Assembly (NCBI GenBank): GCA_947599925.1
Contig: CANQFT010000001.1
Coordinates: 62,001-126,000, forward strand
Source of the DNA: an uncultured Oscillospiraceae bacterium
GTDB lineage: Bacteria; Bacillota; Clostridia; Oscillospirales; Oscillospiraceae
DNA: 64,000 nt
Reading direction: 5' to 3'
The notes beneath the pieces were generated by a model. It did no database searches, was not told the origin of the DNA, and saw only the letters and a list, made by a program, of their open reading frames with translations. This document shows, one piece after another, positions 1-9,617 of the stretch. Numbering within the stretch: position 1 is the first letter of the stretch; the number at the start of each line of letters is the position of its first letter. Made by a program: the position numbers and the translations under genes.

Positions 1-411
1 GTCCCGGTCCAGACCGTAGAGCCCGGTCAAAAGCTGGGCGCACTGGGGCGAGTCCGCGCCCCGCTCCAGCCATTTTCGCACCAGCTTGGCCGGACGCACC
101 CCGCTGAGAGCGCCCCAGGCGGGCTTTCCCGTGTGCTGAATGAGGGAGCGGTAGGTGGCCATCTTCACCAGCCGCTGTTCCTGGGCAGGGCGGTCGGCGG
201 GGATGTCCAGCCCGAACTCCCCCAGCTCCGCCTGGCCCTGAAAGCGCTGGCCGTCCACGGTAAAAACCGCCTGGGCCCGGTCGCCGGTCAAGGTCACACA
301 GCCCTGGTTGGGGTCGGCGGGGTCGGCGGAGACCGGGTCGCCGGGCAGCAACATGGTGACCATCTGCTCCACGGCGTAGCGGTGGCCGTGGCCCTGAAAG
401 AGCAGTCTCAT
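1..411 (-). CDS. hemZ: Coproporphyrinogen dehydrogenase HemZ-like, N-terminal part (runs off window start)
   Basis: Reverse frame from CAT at 409-411 reads MRLLFQGHGHRYAVEQM...WGALSGVRPAKLVRKWLERG, resembling the HemZ N-terminus; overlaps the stop of the upstream MBL gene (ATGA). Confidence 0.6.
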   Translation of the reverse strand, partial: MRLLFQGHGHRYAVEQMVTMLLPGDPVSADPADPNQGCVTLTGDRAQAVFTVDGQRFQGQAELGEFGLDIPADRPAQEQRLVKMATYRSLIQHTGKPAWGALSGVRPAKLVRKWLERGADSPQCAQLLTGLYGLDRD

Positions 412-1037
412 AGGCCCAGTCCCTGGAGATAGGGGTTGCGCTGGCACTCGGCGCTCAGCGTGGTCGGGGCGTCGTGGCCGGGGTGGACGGCGTAGTCCCC
501 GCCCAGTGCCGCCAGCCGCCTCAGCGAGCGCGTCAGGGCCTCGCCGCTGCCGCCGGGGAGGTCGGTACGGCCCACGGAGAAGCGGAACAGGGTGTCCCCG
601 GTGAAGAGGTGTTCCCCCACTTGGAAACAGCACGAGCCCTCCGAGTGCCCCGGCGTGTGGAGCACATGGATGTGAAAGCCCGCCAGTTCCAGACAGCCCT
701 CCTCCAACTCCCGCAGATCGTCCCACGCGCCGGCCCGCTCCATCTGGGTCGGAAGGGGGAACAGCTGGGGGTCGGAGGCCCCGGCGTCCAGATCGTGGAG
801 GTAGACGGGCAGCAGGGGATACATCCGGCACAGCTCCGGCACGGCTCCCACATGGTCAAAGTGCCCGTGGGTCAGCAGAACGGCCTCCGGCCGCATCCCC
901 AGGTCCCGGCAGGCCCGCTCCACACTCTGGGCGTCTCCGCCGGGGTCGATCACAAGGCCCCGCGTGCCGTTTCGCAGGAGATAGCAGTTGGCCCCAAGGG
1001 GCGGCAGGGGCAGACGGTGGATGTCCATAGGGGTCAC
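408..1037 (-). CDS. MBL-fold metallo-hydrolase (hydroxyacylglutathione hydrolase-like)
   Basis: LLTHGHFDHVG, HTPGHSEGSCC, FTGDTLF, VHPGHDAPT motifs. Confidence 0.9.
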   Translation of the reverse strand: MTPMDIHRLPLPPLGANCYLLRNGTRGLVIDPGGDAQSVERACRDLGMRPEAVLLTHGHFDHVGAVPELCRMYPLLPVYLHDLDAGASDPQLFPLPTQMERAGAWDDLRELEEGCLELAGFHIHVLHTPGHSEGSCCFQVGEHLFTGDTLFRFSVGRTDLPGGSGEALTRSLRRLAALGGDYAVHPGHDAPTTLSAECQRNPYLQGLGL

Positions 1038-1066
1038 TTCCGTTTCAGAAAATTGGGCGATGCCGG

Positions 1067-1864
1067 TCAGTTGGCCGCCTCTCTGTCCCGCAGGTATACG
1101 TGCTTGGTGTGGGGATTGGAGGTGGGCCGGGCGTCGATCTCAAAGCGGTCCAGACTCTTGACCAGCTGGGTCAACTTCTGGAAGCCGTAGTTCCGGGGGT
1201 CGAAGTCGGGCTGTTGGCGCAGCAGCAGATTGCCCAGTTCCCCCATGAACGCGAAGCCGTCCTCGTCGGCGATCATGGCCAGGCTCTCGGCGATCAGGTC
1301 CACCACGGCCTGGGGAACGCCCTGGGCGGTGACGGCGGCGCCGTCATTGGCCGCCCTCCGGCGGTTTGGCCGCTCGGTGGGCTTGCTGGCGTCCCAGGCC
1401 TCGTCCGGGGTCTCTCCCGCGGCGGTGGCGGCCCGGATGACCTCGATGTAGACAAACTTGTCGCAGGCCACGATAAAGGGCTCCGGGGTCTTGCGCTCCC
1501 CCATGCCGATGACCTTTTTCCCCGCCTCTCTCAGCCGCAGGGCCAGGCGGGTGAAGTCGGAATCGCTGGACACCAGCACAAAGCCCTCGCAGGGGTTGTT
1601 GTAGAGCAGGTCCATGGCGTCGATGATCATGGCCGAGTCGGTGGCGTTTTTGCCGGTGGTGTAGCTGTACTGCTGGATGGGGGTCAGGGCGTTTTCCAGC
1701 AAAATGGGCTTCCAGGTGCCCATGTTGGCGGCGGTCCAGTCGCCGTAGATGCGCTTGATGGTGGGGGTGCCGTAGACGGCCACCTCGTTCATAATGGCCC
1801 GCATGGCGGTGCGGGGCGCGTTGTCGGCGTCGATCAATACGGCCAGACGGTCCGTTTCAGGCAT
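1067..1864 (-). CDS. NYN domain protein with C-terminal OST-HTH/LOTUS-like region
   Basis: LIDADNAP, TDSAMIIDAMDLLY, FVLVSSDSDFTRLALRLREAGKKVIGMG typical of NYN/LabA-like proteins. Confidence 0.8.
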   Translation of the reverse strand: MPETDRLAVLIDADNAPRTAMRAIMNEVAVYGTPTIKRIYGDWTAANMGTWKPILLENALTPIQQYSYTTGKNATDSAMIIDAMDLLYNNPCEGFVLVSSDSDFTRLALRLREAGKKVIGMGERKTPEPFIVACDKFVYIEVIRAATAAGETPDEAWDASKPTERPNRRRAANDGAAVTAQGVPQAVVDLIAESLAMIADEDGFAFMGELGNLLLRQQPDFDPRNYGFQKLTQLVKSLDRFEIDARPTSNPHTKHVYLRDREAAN

Positions 1865-1897
1865 AGAGCCCGCCTCCTTTTGGTTTGTGGTTTCAGC

Positions 1898-2641
1898 TTA
1901 TGCTTCCCCGCGGAGAATATCTTCCACAGCCTGGAGCTGGGCCACGGTGTTGACCCCCAGCATCTCCCGCTCCGAGCAGGTGTCGCACACCCGGACCTTC
2001 ATGCCCTTGGCCAGCAGGTAGCCGGGCACGTCGGTGATGTAATACTCCCCTTGGGCGTTGTCGTTTTTCAGGTGTCCCAGCGCTTCCAGCAGGGGCCCGG
2101 CCTGAAAGAGATAGACCCCCGTGTTCACCTCGCGCCCGGCGAACTGCTCCGGGGTACAGTCCTTGGCCTCCACGATGCCCTGAAACGCGCCGTCCCCGTC
2201 CCGGATGACCCGGCCATAGCTGCCGCCCTCGTCCACGTGGGCGGAGAGGAGGGTACACTGGGCGTCCTGGTCCAGATGGAGGCGGATCAGGGACTGGTAG
2301 GTCTCCCGCTTCATCAGGGGCGTGTCCCCACAGCACACCAGCACATGGCCCTCAAAGCCCCGCAGATGCTCGGCGGCGCACTGCACGGCGTGGCCCGTGC
2401 CCAGCTGTTGGAGCTGGAGGGCGCTGGGGTAGTCGGGGTAGGCGGCCTGGACATATTCCCGCTTGTAGCCCACCACCAGCACCACATTCTCCCTGGGCAA
2501 AAAATCCAGGGCGGACAGCACATAGTGCAGCAGCGGCTTGCCGTCGGCCAGACGCATGACTTTCGGCAGGTCCACGCCCTCGGTCTGGAGCCGGGTCCCC
2601 TTCCCCGCGCACAGCACCAGGGCCTTTACTTCCTCGCTCAT
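1898..2641 (-). CDS. Sugar-phosphate nucleotidyltransferase (GlmU N-terminal-like)
   Basis: MSEEVKALVLCAGKGTRLQTEGVDLPKVMRLADGKPLLHYVL; start chosen at the Met preceded by GGAGGGG; the longer ORF start is upstream of the RBS. Confidence 0.85.
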   Translation of the reverse strand: MSEEVKALVLCAGKGTRLQTEGVDLPKVMRLADGKPLLHYVLSALDFLPRENVVLVVGYKREYVQAAYPDYPSALQLQQLGTGHAVQCAAEHLRGFEGHVLVCCGDTPLMKRETYQSLIRLHLDQDAQCTLLSAHVDEGGSYGRVIRDGDGAFQGIVEAKDCTPEQFAGREVNTGVYLFQAGPLLEALGHLKNDNAQGEYYITDVPGYLLAKGMKVRVCDTCSEREMLGVNTVAQLQAVEDILRGEA

Positions 2642-2705
2642 GGAGGTCCCCTCCTTATATACTATATCGCGGCGCGCCATGTCCCGCGCCGCCTTGCCTG
2701 GTATC

Positions 2706-2857
2706 ATTCGCCATCCTTCGCGGTTCCCGGCAGGGCCGGGGAGCAAAGGCGGCATCCAGTCGATACGATAACATTATACCACATCCGCGCCAGCGGTGTG
2801 GTATAATTTGCCATCCTTTGCGGTTCCGCCCGGAAGGGCGGGAGCAAAGGCGGCATC
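2706..2857. repeat. Two copies (period 101 bp) of an approximately 50-bp hairpin repeat
   Basis: GGTATCATTCGCCATCCTTCGCGGTTCCCGGC..GCCGGGGAGCAAAGGCGGCATC and GGTATAATTTGCCATCCTTTGCGGTTCCGCCC..GGGCGGGAGCAAAGGCGGCATC. Confidence 0.8.
2773..2807. repeat. Palindromic element with TATAAT ends (ATTATACCACA...TGTGGTATAAT)
   Basis: About 15-bp stem; the same family recurs inverted at 24120-24152. Confidence 0.75.
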
Positions 2858-2861
2858 AAAA

Positions 2862-2890
2862 GTATAATAGCCGCTTTGCGGCTATTATAC
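2862..2890. repeat. Perfect 13-bp inverted repeat GTATAATAGCCGC-TTT-GCGGCTATTATAC
   Basis: Direct reading. Confidence 0.85.
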
Positions 2891-2999
2891 CATAAGCGGC
2901 GGCGCTGTGCAACGCCCCCGGCGCGGGCGGCGCCATTCGGTTGATTTTTTGCCGGGGATATGGTAGGATACAGTCAGTTCCAGCGGGGAGGTGAGCGGC

Positions 3000-3860
3000 G
3001 TGAAGCGGCTTTGGGAGAGCGCGCCGGTGCGTTTTGTCCGGGAGATGGTGGGCATCTACTTCGACAAACACGTGGCCCGGGCGTCGGCGGCGCTGGTGTA
3101 CTGGCTGATCCTGACCATTTTCCCGCTGCTGATCTGCCTGAACTCCTTCATCGCCTGGCTGGAGGTGGACGTGGCCTCGGCCCTGGAGGTGCTGGAGCCC
3201 ATTTTGCCCGCGGGACTGCTGAGCGTGGTGGAGGACTACCTCTACTACGCCGACGTCACCGCCGGGGAATCCCCCGCCTTTTTCGCCGTGGGCGTATTCA
3301 CCATGGTGGTGTTCGCCTCGGCGGCGGTGCGGAGCCTGATGGACATCATGGACGAGATATACCAGCGCAAGGGCTATGGCCCAGTGGTGCGCGTGGTCAT
3401 CAGCGTGGGCTTCTCCCTGGCCTTTTTGGTGGTCATCTACCTCTCCATGGTGGTGGTGCTCACAGGCACGCGGCTCTTCCACGTGCTGGAGGACCGGCTG
3501 GGGCTGAAATTTCTCAGCTGGCTGCTGGACTGGCCCTGGCTGAAGTTCGCGCTGCTGTTTGGCACGGTGTTTTTGCTTATCAGCCTCATCTACCTGGTGG
3601 TGGCCCCGCCGGGAAAGCCCAGAGCGCCGGTGTTTTTGGGCGCCCTGGTCACCTCGGCGTGCCTGGTGGCGGCCTCGGCGGTCTTCTCGCTGTTCATGCG
3701 CTTTTCCAGCCGCTATTCCCTGATCTACGGCTCTCTGGCCTCCCTGATCATCCTGCTTTTGTGGCTCTATTTGTGCGGAAATGTGCTGATTTTGGGGAAT
3801 GTTTTCAACTGCGTGCGCTACCGGCGGAAAAAAGAGAAAAATCTTTCAAAAAACCCTTGA
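3000..3860 (+). CDS. YihY/BrkB family inner membrane protein
   Basis: Multi-TM protein with ASAALVYWLILTIFPLLICLNSF and IYGSLASLIILLLWLYLCGNVLILGNVFN; GTG start with GGAGGT upstream. Confidence 0.85.
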   Translation: MKRLWESAPVRFVREMVGIYFDKHVARASAALVYWLILTIFPLLICLNSFIAWLEVDVASALEVLEPILPAGLLSVVEDYLYYADVTAGESPAFFAVGVFTMVVFASAAVRSLMDIMDEIYQRKGYGPVVRVVISVGFSLAFLVVIYLSMVVVLTGTRLFHVLEDRLGLKFLSWLLDWPWLKFALLFGTVFLLISLIYLVVAPPGKPRAPVFLGALVTSACLVAASAVFSLFMRFSSRYSLIYGSLASLIILLLWLYLCGNVLILGNVFNCVRYRRKKEKNLSKNP

Positions 3861-3885
3861 CACCGTCCCCAGACTTTGGTAGAAT
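3857..3885 (+). promoter_or_regulatory. Sigma-A type promoter for the S10 operon
   Basis: TTGACA - 17 nt - TAGAAT; the -35 overlaps the yihY stop codon; next gene is rpsJ. Confidence 0.75.
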
Positions 3886-3920
3886 AATCGAGCGCCTGTG
3901 TGGGCGCAGTCTGCGATGAT

Positions 3921-3956
3921 GTAGGAGATTGCTCAGTTTTCTGAGGTAACTTCTAC
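3921..3956 (+). promoter_or_regulatory. Stem-loop in the S10 operon leader
   Basis: GTAGGAG(A)TTGCTCAG-TTTT-CTGAG(G)TAACTTCTAC pairs over about 15 bp with two bulges. Confidence 0.55.
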
Positions 3957-4155
3957 GGAGTATGTCCGTCAATCGGGCGGCTGAGAGGACCTATTTCATG
4001 GGCGTATATCGTCCGGATATGGGAAACAGTCGGCTTCTCGCGCCGGCTTTCTTCATGTCAGGAAGTGATACGCACGGAAACGTGGATAGAGATTCTCACC
4101 GATACGAAGCAGGACAGACCACAACACACTTCGTATTTCAAGGAGGAACGAGCAA

Positions 4156-4470
4156 ATGGCAGCCCAAAAAGAAATAATCCGCATCCGCTTGAAGGCCTAC
4201 GACCACCAGCTCATCGACCAGAGCGCCGAGAAGATCGTGGAGACCGCCAAGCGCACCGGGGCCAGCGTCTCCGGCCCCATCCCCCTGCCCACCAAGAAGG
4301 AAGTCGTCACCATCCTTCGGGCCGTCCACAAGGATAAGGACTCCCGGGAGCAGTTTGAGCGCCGCACCCACAAGCGCCTCATCGACATCCTCAAGCCCTC
4401 CCCCAAGACGGTGGAGGCCCTGATGGCCCTGGAGCTGCCCGCCGGCGTGGAGATCGAGATCAAGCTCTGA
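4156..4470 (+). CDS. rpsJ: 30S ribosomal protein S10
   Basis: [49 protein letters not shown]. Confidence 0.98.
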   Translation: MAAQKEIIRIRLKAYDHQLIDQSAEKIVETAKRTGASVSGPIPLPTKKEVVTILRAVHKDKDSREQFERRTHKRLIDILKPSPKTVEALMALELPAGVEIEIKL

Positions 4471-4601
4471 TCCGCCCGCCGCCAACTTTGTTGTACCGCG
4501 TCTGCCTGAGCGATACGGGCAGGCAGGTCATGTTGGCCGAGCAACGGGGGACGCCCCCGCCTCGCCCAACCAATAACCTTAATTAAGGAGGAAGAAAACC
4601 A

Positions 4602-5327
4602 ATGGAAAAGGCCATTATCGGCAAGAAGGTCGGCATGAGCCAGATCTTCGACGAAGCCGGCAAGGTCATCCCGGTCACCGTCATCCAGGCGGGCCCCTGC
4701 ACCGTGGTGCAGAAAAAGACCGAGGACAAAGACGGCTACAACGCCGTCCAGCTGGGCTACGAGGACGTGGCGGAAAAGCGCCTGTCCAAGCCCGAGGTGG
4801 GACACCTGAAAAAAGCGGGCAGCGACCTCAAGCGGGTGCTCCGGGAGTTCGACCTGGACAACTACGAGGAGCTGAACGTGGGCGACGTCATCACCTGTGA
4901 TGTGTTCGCCGCGGGCGACCGGGTAGACGTGACCGGCATCAGCAAGGGCAAAGGTTACGCCGGCGTGGTCAAGCGCCACGGCTTCCACGTCCAGAAGGTG
5001 ACCCACGGCGGCGGCCCCATCCACCGTCATCCGGGCTCCAGCGGCCCCGCCACCGACCCCAGCCGGGTCTTCAAGGGCACCAAGAAGGCCGGGCACATGG
5101 GCGCCGAGCAGGTCACGGTCCAGAACCTGGACGTGGTCCAGGTGGACGAGGAGCTGGGCCTCATCGCCGTCTGCGGCGCCATCCCCGGACCCAAGGGCGG
5201 CGTGGTGCTGGTGAAGTCCAGCGTCAAGAAGCTCATCGAGAAGAAGGGCGAGGCCGGCGTCTCCAGCAACCCGCAGAAGGCTTCCGCCCGTATCAACCCG
5301 CAGAAGGCCTCTGCGCGTAATAAGTAA
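4602..5327 (+). CDS. rplC: 50S ribosomal protein L3 (C-terminal tandem NPQKASAR tail)
   Basis: [32 protein letters not shown]. Confidence 0.98.
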   Translation: MEKAIIGKKVGMSQIFDEAGKVIPVTVIQAGPCTVVQKKTEDKDGYNAVQLGYEDVAEKRLSKPEVGHLKKAGSDLKRVLREFDLDNYEELNVGDVITCDVFAAGDRVDVTGISKGKGYAGVVKRHGFHVQKVTHGGGPIHRHPGSSGPATDPSRVFKGTKKAGHMGAEQVTVQNLDVVQVDEELGLIAVCGAIPGPKGGVVLVKSSVKKLIEKKGEAGVSSNPQKASARINPQKASARNK

Positions 5328-5344
5328 GAAAGGAGAGAAACACA

Positions 5345-5968
5345 ATGCCTAAAGCGAATCTTTACGATATGTCCGGCAAGAAGATCGGCGACGTGGAGCT
5401 CTCCGACGCCATCTTCGGCATTGAGCCCAACACCTATGTAGTCCACGACGTGGTGAAAAACCACCTGGCCAACTGCCGGCAGGGTACCCAGAGCGCCCTG
5501 ACCCGCGCGGAGGTGGCCGGCGGCGGCAAGAAGCCCTGGCGTCAGAAGGGCACGGGCCGCGCCCGGCAGGGCTCCACCCGCGCGCCCCAGTGGACCCACG
5601 GCGGCGTGGTCTTCGCCCCCAAGCCCAGGGATTACAGCTACGCCCTCAACAAGAAGGTCAAGCGCCTGGCCCTCAAGTCCGCCCTCTCCGCCAAGGCCGC
5701 CGAGGGCAACGTGCTGGTGGTGGACGATCTGAACCTGGACGCCATCAAGACCAGCCAGGTCAAGCGGTTCCTGGACGCCGTGGGCGCCAAGAAGGCCGTG
5801 CTCATCACCCCGGAGGTCCGGGAGAACGTCTACAAGTCCGCCCGCAACATCCCCGGCGTCAGCACCACCACCGCTGCCATCCTCAGTGTCTACGACATCG
5901 TCAACGCCAACCAGATCATCGTGGACAAGGCCGCCCTGTCCGTCATCGAGGAGGTGTTCGCGCAATGA
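5345..5968 (+). CDS. rplD: 50S ribosomal protein L4
   Basis: GGGKKPWRQKGTGRARQGSTRAPQWTHGGVVFAPKPRDYS. Confidence 0.98.
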   Translation: MPKANLYDMSGKKIGDVELSDAIFGIEPNTYVVHDVVKNHLANCRQGTQSALTRAEVAGGGKKPWRQKGTGRARQGSTRAPQWTHGGVVFAPKPRDYSYALNKKVKRLALKSALSAKAAEGNVLVVDDLNLDAIKTSQVKRFLDAVGAKKAVLITPEVRENVYKSARNIPGVSTTTAAILSVYDIVNANQIIVDKAALSVIEEVFAQ

Positions 5969-6261
5969 AAACCGCTTACGACATCATCAAGCGCCCCATC
6001 ATCACCGAGCAGTCCATGGCCGACATCGACATGAAGCGCTACGTCTTCGAGGTGGCCAAGGACGCCAACAAGATCGAGATCGCCAAGGCCGTGGAAGAGG
6101 CTTTCGGCGTGAAGGTGGCCAAGGTCAACACCCTGAATATGCAGGGCAAGCTCAAGCGCATGGGCGCCCAGCCCGCCGGCCGCCGGCCCTCCTGGAAGAA
6201 GGCCATGGTCACCCTGACCGCCGACTCCAAGGGCATCGAGCTCTTTGAGAACATGGTGTAA
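5965..6261 (+). CDS. rplW: 50S ribosomal protein L23
   Basis: MKTAYDIIKRPIITEQSM; ATGA overlap with rplD. Confidence 0.97.
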   Translation: MKTAYDIIKRPIITEQSMADIDMKRYVFEVAKDANKIEIAKAVEEAFGVKVAKVNTLNMQGKLKRMGAQPAGRRPSWKKAMVTLTADSKGIELFENMV

Positions 6262-6276
6262 GGAAGGAGAAGAGAA

Positions 6277-7110
6277 ATGGCTATCAAGACTTTCAAGCCC
6301 ACGACGCCTTCCCGCCGCCACATGACCGTGAGCGCCTTTGAGGGCATCGACAAGAAGGCCAAGCCGGAGCGCGGCCTGACCGAGAACCTGAAAAAGCACG
6401 CCGGCCGCAACAGCTACGGCCGCATCACCGTCCGCCACCACGGCGGCGGGAACAAGCGCAAGTACCGCGTCATCGACTTCAAGCGGGACAAGGAGGGGAC
6501 CGCCAAGGTCATCAACCTCCAGTACGACCCCAACCGCTCGGCCAACATCGCCCTCATCGAGTATGAGGACGGGGAGCGCCGGTATATCCTGGCCCCTGTG
6601 GGCCTGAAGGCCGGACACATCATCATGACCGGCGCCGACGCGGACATTCTCCCCGGCAACTGTCTGCCCATCAGCCGCATCCCCGTGGGCGAGATGATCC
6701 ACTGCGTGGAGATCTACCCCGGCAAGGGCGCCCAGCTGGTCCGGGCCGCCGGCGTAGCCGCTCAGCTCATGGCCAAGGAGAACGGCATGGCCCAGGTCCG
6801 TCTGCCCTCCGGCGAGGTCCGCTATATCCGCGAGGAGTGCCGGGCCACCATCGGTCAGGTGGGCAACGCCGACTGGGCCAACATCCAGATCGGCAAGGCC
6901 GGCCGCAAGCGTCACATGGGCTGGCGGCCCACCGTCCGCGGCTCGGTCATGAACCCCAACGACCACCCCCACGGCGGCGGCGAGGGCAAGAGCCCTGTGG
7001 GACGGCCCGGCCCCGTCACTCCCTGGGGCAAGCCCGCCATGGGGTACAAGACCCGCAAGAAGAAGAACCGCACCGAGCAGTTCATCGTCAAGCACCGCAA
7101 CGCGAAGTAA
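6277..7110 (+). CDS. rplB: 50S ribosomal protein L2
   Basis: [18 protein letters not shown]...[38 protein letters not shown]. Confidence 0.99.
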   Translation: MAIKTFKPTTPSRRHMTVSAFEGIDKKAKPERGLTENLKKHAGRNSYGRITVRHHGGGNKRKYRVIDFKRDKEGTAKVINLQYDPNRSANIALIEYEDGERRYILAPVGLKAGHIIMTGADADILPGNCLPISRIPVGEMIHCVEIYPGKGAQLVRAAGVAAQLMAKENGMAQVRLPSGEVRYIREECRATIGQVGNADWANIQIGKAGRKRHMGWRPTVRGSVMNPNDHPHGGGEGKSPVGRPGPVTPWGKPAMGYKTRKKKNRTEQFIVKHRNAK

Positions 7111-7128
7111 GAAAGGAGCGTGTAAACA

Positions 7129-7401
7129 ATGTCCAGAAGTATCAAGAAAGGCCCGTTTTGCGCTCCCGAGCTGCTCAAGCGCGTGGACGAGCTGAACAAG
7201 GCCAACGACAAGAAGGTCCTCAAGACCTGGAGCCGGGCCAGCACCATCTTCCCCTCCTTTGTGGGACATACCTTTGCCGTCCACGACGGCCGCAAGCACG
7301 TGCCCGTGTACGTCACCGAGGATATGGTGGGCCACAAGCTGGGGGAGTTTGCCCCCACCCGCACCTTCAAGGGCCACTCGGGCACCAAGACCGGGCAGTA
7401 A
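7129..7401 (+). CDS. rpsS: 30S ribosomal protein S19
   Basis: [19 protein letters not shown]...[18 protein letters not shown]. Confidence 0.98.
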   Translation: MSRSIKKGPFCAPELLKRVDELNKANDKKVLKTWSRASTIFPSFVGHTFAVHDGRKHVPVYVTEDMVGHKLGEFAPTRTFKGHSGTKTGQ

Positions 7402-7416
7402 GGAGGGCACAGAGCA

Positions 7417-7749
7417 ATGGAAGCGAAAGCATTTGTGAAATATGTCCGCATCTCCACCCAGAAGGTGCAGATCGTGGCCGACCTGATCCGCGGCAAGGAC
7501 GTGAAGTTGGCCGCCGCCATCCTCCAAAATACGCCCAAGTCCGCCTGTGAGCCCCTGGCCAAGCTGCTCAAGAGCGCCTGTGCCAACGCCGAGAACAACT
7601 TCCACATGGACCCTGAAAAGCTCTATGTGTCCGAGGTGTTCGCCACCCCCGGCCCCATCATCAAGCGGATGCGCCCCAGGGCCCGGGGCCGCGGGTTCCG
7701 CATCAACAAGCGCACCAGCCACATCACCCTCGCGGTGAAAGAGCGCTGA
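7417..7749 (+). CDS. rplV: 50S ribosomal protein L22
   Basis: KYVRISTQKVQIVADLIRGKD...RMRPRARGRGFRINKRTSHITLAVKE. Confidence 0.98.
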   Translation: MEAKAFVKYVRISTQKVQIVADLIRGKDVKLAAAILQNTPKSACEPLAKLLKSACANAENNFHMDPEKLYVSEVFATPGPIIKRMRPRARGRGFRINKRTSHITLAVKER

Positions 7750-7764
7750 GGGAGGAGGAAGAAT

Positions 7765-8676
7765 ATGGGACAGAAAGTCAATCCCCACGGTCTGCGCGTG
7801 GGCGTCATCAAGGATTGGGACTCCCGGTGGTTCGCCTCCAACGAAAAGGTGGGCGACCTGCTGGTGGAGGACTACAATCTCCGCAAGGACCTGAAAAAGC
7901 AGCTCTACGCCGCCGGTGTGCCCAAGATCGAGATCGAGCGCCGGGGCGACAACAAAGTGGTCATCTATCTCCACTGCGCCCGGCCCGGCATGATCATCGG
8001 CAAGGGCGGCGAGGACATCGAAAAGCTCCGCGCCAGCATCGCCAAGCGTCTGGGCAAGGACGTCTCCCTGAACATCGTGGAGGTCAAGAGCCCCGACACC
8101 AACGCCCAGCTGGTGGCTGAGAACATCGCCCAGCAGCTGGAGAAGCGCATCGGCTTCCGCCGGGCCATGAAGAACGCCATGGGCCGGGCCATGCGGATGG
8201 GCGCCCTGGGCATCAAGACCTGCTGCTCCGGACGGCTGGGCGGCGCCGAGATCGCCCGCACCGAGCACTACCACGACGGCACCATTCCGCTGCAGACCCT
8301 CCGGGCCGACATCGACTACGGCTTCGCCGAGGCCGCCACCACCTATGGCCGCATCGGCGTGAAGGTCTGGATCTACAAGGGCGAGGTCCTGAGCCAGACC
8401 CTGCGGACCACCCCGCGCACCATGGACACCACCAAGCCCTTCCGGGACAAGAGTGAGCGCCGGGACCGCCGGGACCGCCGGGACGGGGACCGCCGTGGTC
8501 CCGGTGGCAACCGGGACGACCGCCGCGGCGGACGCTTTGGCGACCGCCGGCCCGCCGGCCCTGTCTACCAGGCCCGTCCCCAGATCGTCACCCCCAAGCC
8601 CGCGCCCGCTCCTGTGGAGGAGGCGCCCGCCCAGGCCGCTGAGGCCGCTGCTCCCGAGGAAGGAGGCCAGGAATAA
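7765..8676 (+). CDS. rpsC: 30S ribosomal protein S3 with long Arg/Asp- and Pro/Ala-rich C-terminal extension
   Basis: [24 protein letters not shown]...; 303 aa. Confidence 0.98.
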   Translation: MGQKVNPHGLRVGVIKDWDSRWFASNEKVGDLLVEDYNLRKDLKKQLYAAGVPKIEIERRGDNKVVIYLHCARPGMIIGKGGEDIEKLRASIAKRLGKDVSLNIVEVKSPDTNAQLVAENIAQQLEKRIGFRRAMKNAMGRAMRMGALGIKTCCSGRLGGAEIARTEHYHDGTIPLQTLRADIDYGFAEAATTYGRIGVKVWIYKGEVLSQTLRTTPRTMDTTKPFRDKSERRDRRDRRDGDRRGPGGNRDDRRGGRFGDRRPAGPVYQARPQIVTPKPAPAPVEEAPAQAAEAAAPEEGGQE

Positions 8677-9128
8677 TGCTGCTGCCCAAGAGAGTGAAAT
8701 ACCGCCGCGTCCACCGCGGCCGGATGAAGGGCAAGGCCACCAGAGGCAACACCGTCACCTACGGTGATTTTGGCCTCCAGGCCATTGAGCCCGCCTGGAT
8801 CACCAGCAACCAGATCGAGGCCGCCCGTATCGCCATGACCCGCTACACCAAGCGTGGCGGTAAGGTGTGGATCAAGATCTTCCCCGACAAGCCCATCACC
8901 GAGAAGCCCGCCGAGACCCGTATGGGCTCCGGCAAGGGCTCTCCGGAGTACTGGGTGGCCGTGGTCAAGCCCGGCCGGATCATGTTTGAGATCGCCGGCG
9001 TCCCTGAGGACATCGCCCGCGAGGCTCTGCGTCTGGCCTCCCACAAGCTGCCCATCAAGTGCAAGGTCGTGGCCAAGGAGGCGGCGGCTGCCGCCGCCGA
9101 GGCCGAGGCCGAGAAGGGTGGTGAATGA
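8676..9128 (+). CDS. rplP: 50S ribosomal protein L16
   Basis: [27 protein letters not shown]. Confidence 0.98.
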   Translation: MLLPKRVKYRRVHRGRMKGKATRGNTVTYGDFGLQAIEPAWITSNQIEAARIAMTRYTKRGGKVWIKIFPDKPITEKPAETRMGSGKGSPEYWVAVVKPGRIMFEIAGVPEDIAREALRLASHKLPIKCKVVAKEAAAAAAEAEAEKGGE

Positions 9129-9328
9129 AGATGAAAGCCAGTGAAGTCCGCAAAATGAGTTCCCAGGAGCTGGAGAGCAAGCTGATGGACTTGAAGAAGG
9201 ACCTGTTCCAGCTTCGTCTTCAGCACGCCACCAACCAGCTTGACAACCCCATCCGCATCGCCCAGGTGAAGCGGGACATCGCCAGGGTCAAGACCGTCAT
9301 CCGCCAGCAAGAGCTGGCAGGCCGATAA
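9125..9328 (+). CDS. rpmC: 50S ribosomal protein L29
   Basis: [37 protein letters not shown]. Confidence 0.97.
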   Translation: MKMKASEVRKMSSQELESKLMDLKKDLFQLRLQHATNQLDNPIRIAQVKRDIARVKTVIRQQELAGR

Positions 9329-9344
9329 AAGGAGGTAGCCGAAG

Positions 9345-9605
9345 ATGGAGAACAGAACCTCTTCCCGTAAGACCAGAGTCGGCCTGGTGGTCTCTGACAA
9401 GATGGACAAGACCGTGGTGGTGGCCATCGCCGACCGTGTGGCCCACCCGCTGTACAAGAAGATCGTCAAGCGGACCTACAAGCTCAAGGCCCACGACGAG
9501 CAGAACGCCTGCGGCGTGGGCGACCGCGTCCGCGTCATGGAGACCCGGCCTCTCAGCAAGGACAAGCGCTGGAGAGTCGTGGAGATCATCGAGAAAGCCA
9601 AGTAA
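9345..9605 (+). CDS. rpsQ: 30S ribosomal protein S17
   Basis: [39 protein letters not shown]. Confidence 0.98.
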   Translation: MENRTSSRKTRVGLVVSDKMDKTVVVAIADRVAHPLYKKIVKRTYKLKAHDEQNACGVGDRVRVMETRPLSKDKRWRVVEIIEKAK

Positions 9606-9617
9606 GGAGGTGCCAGT

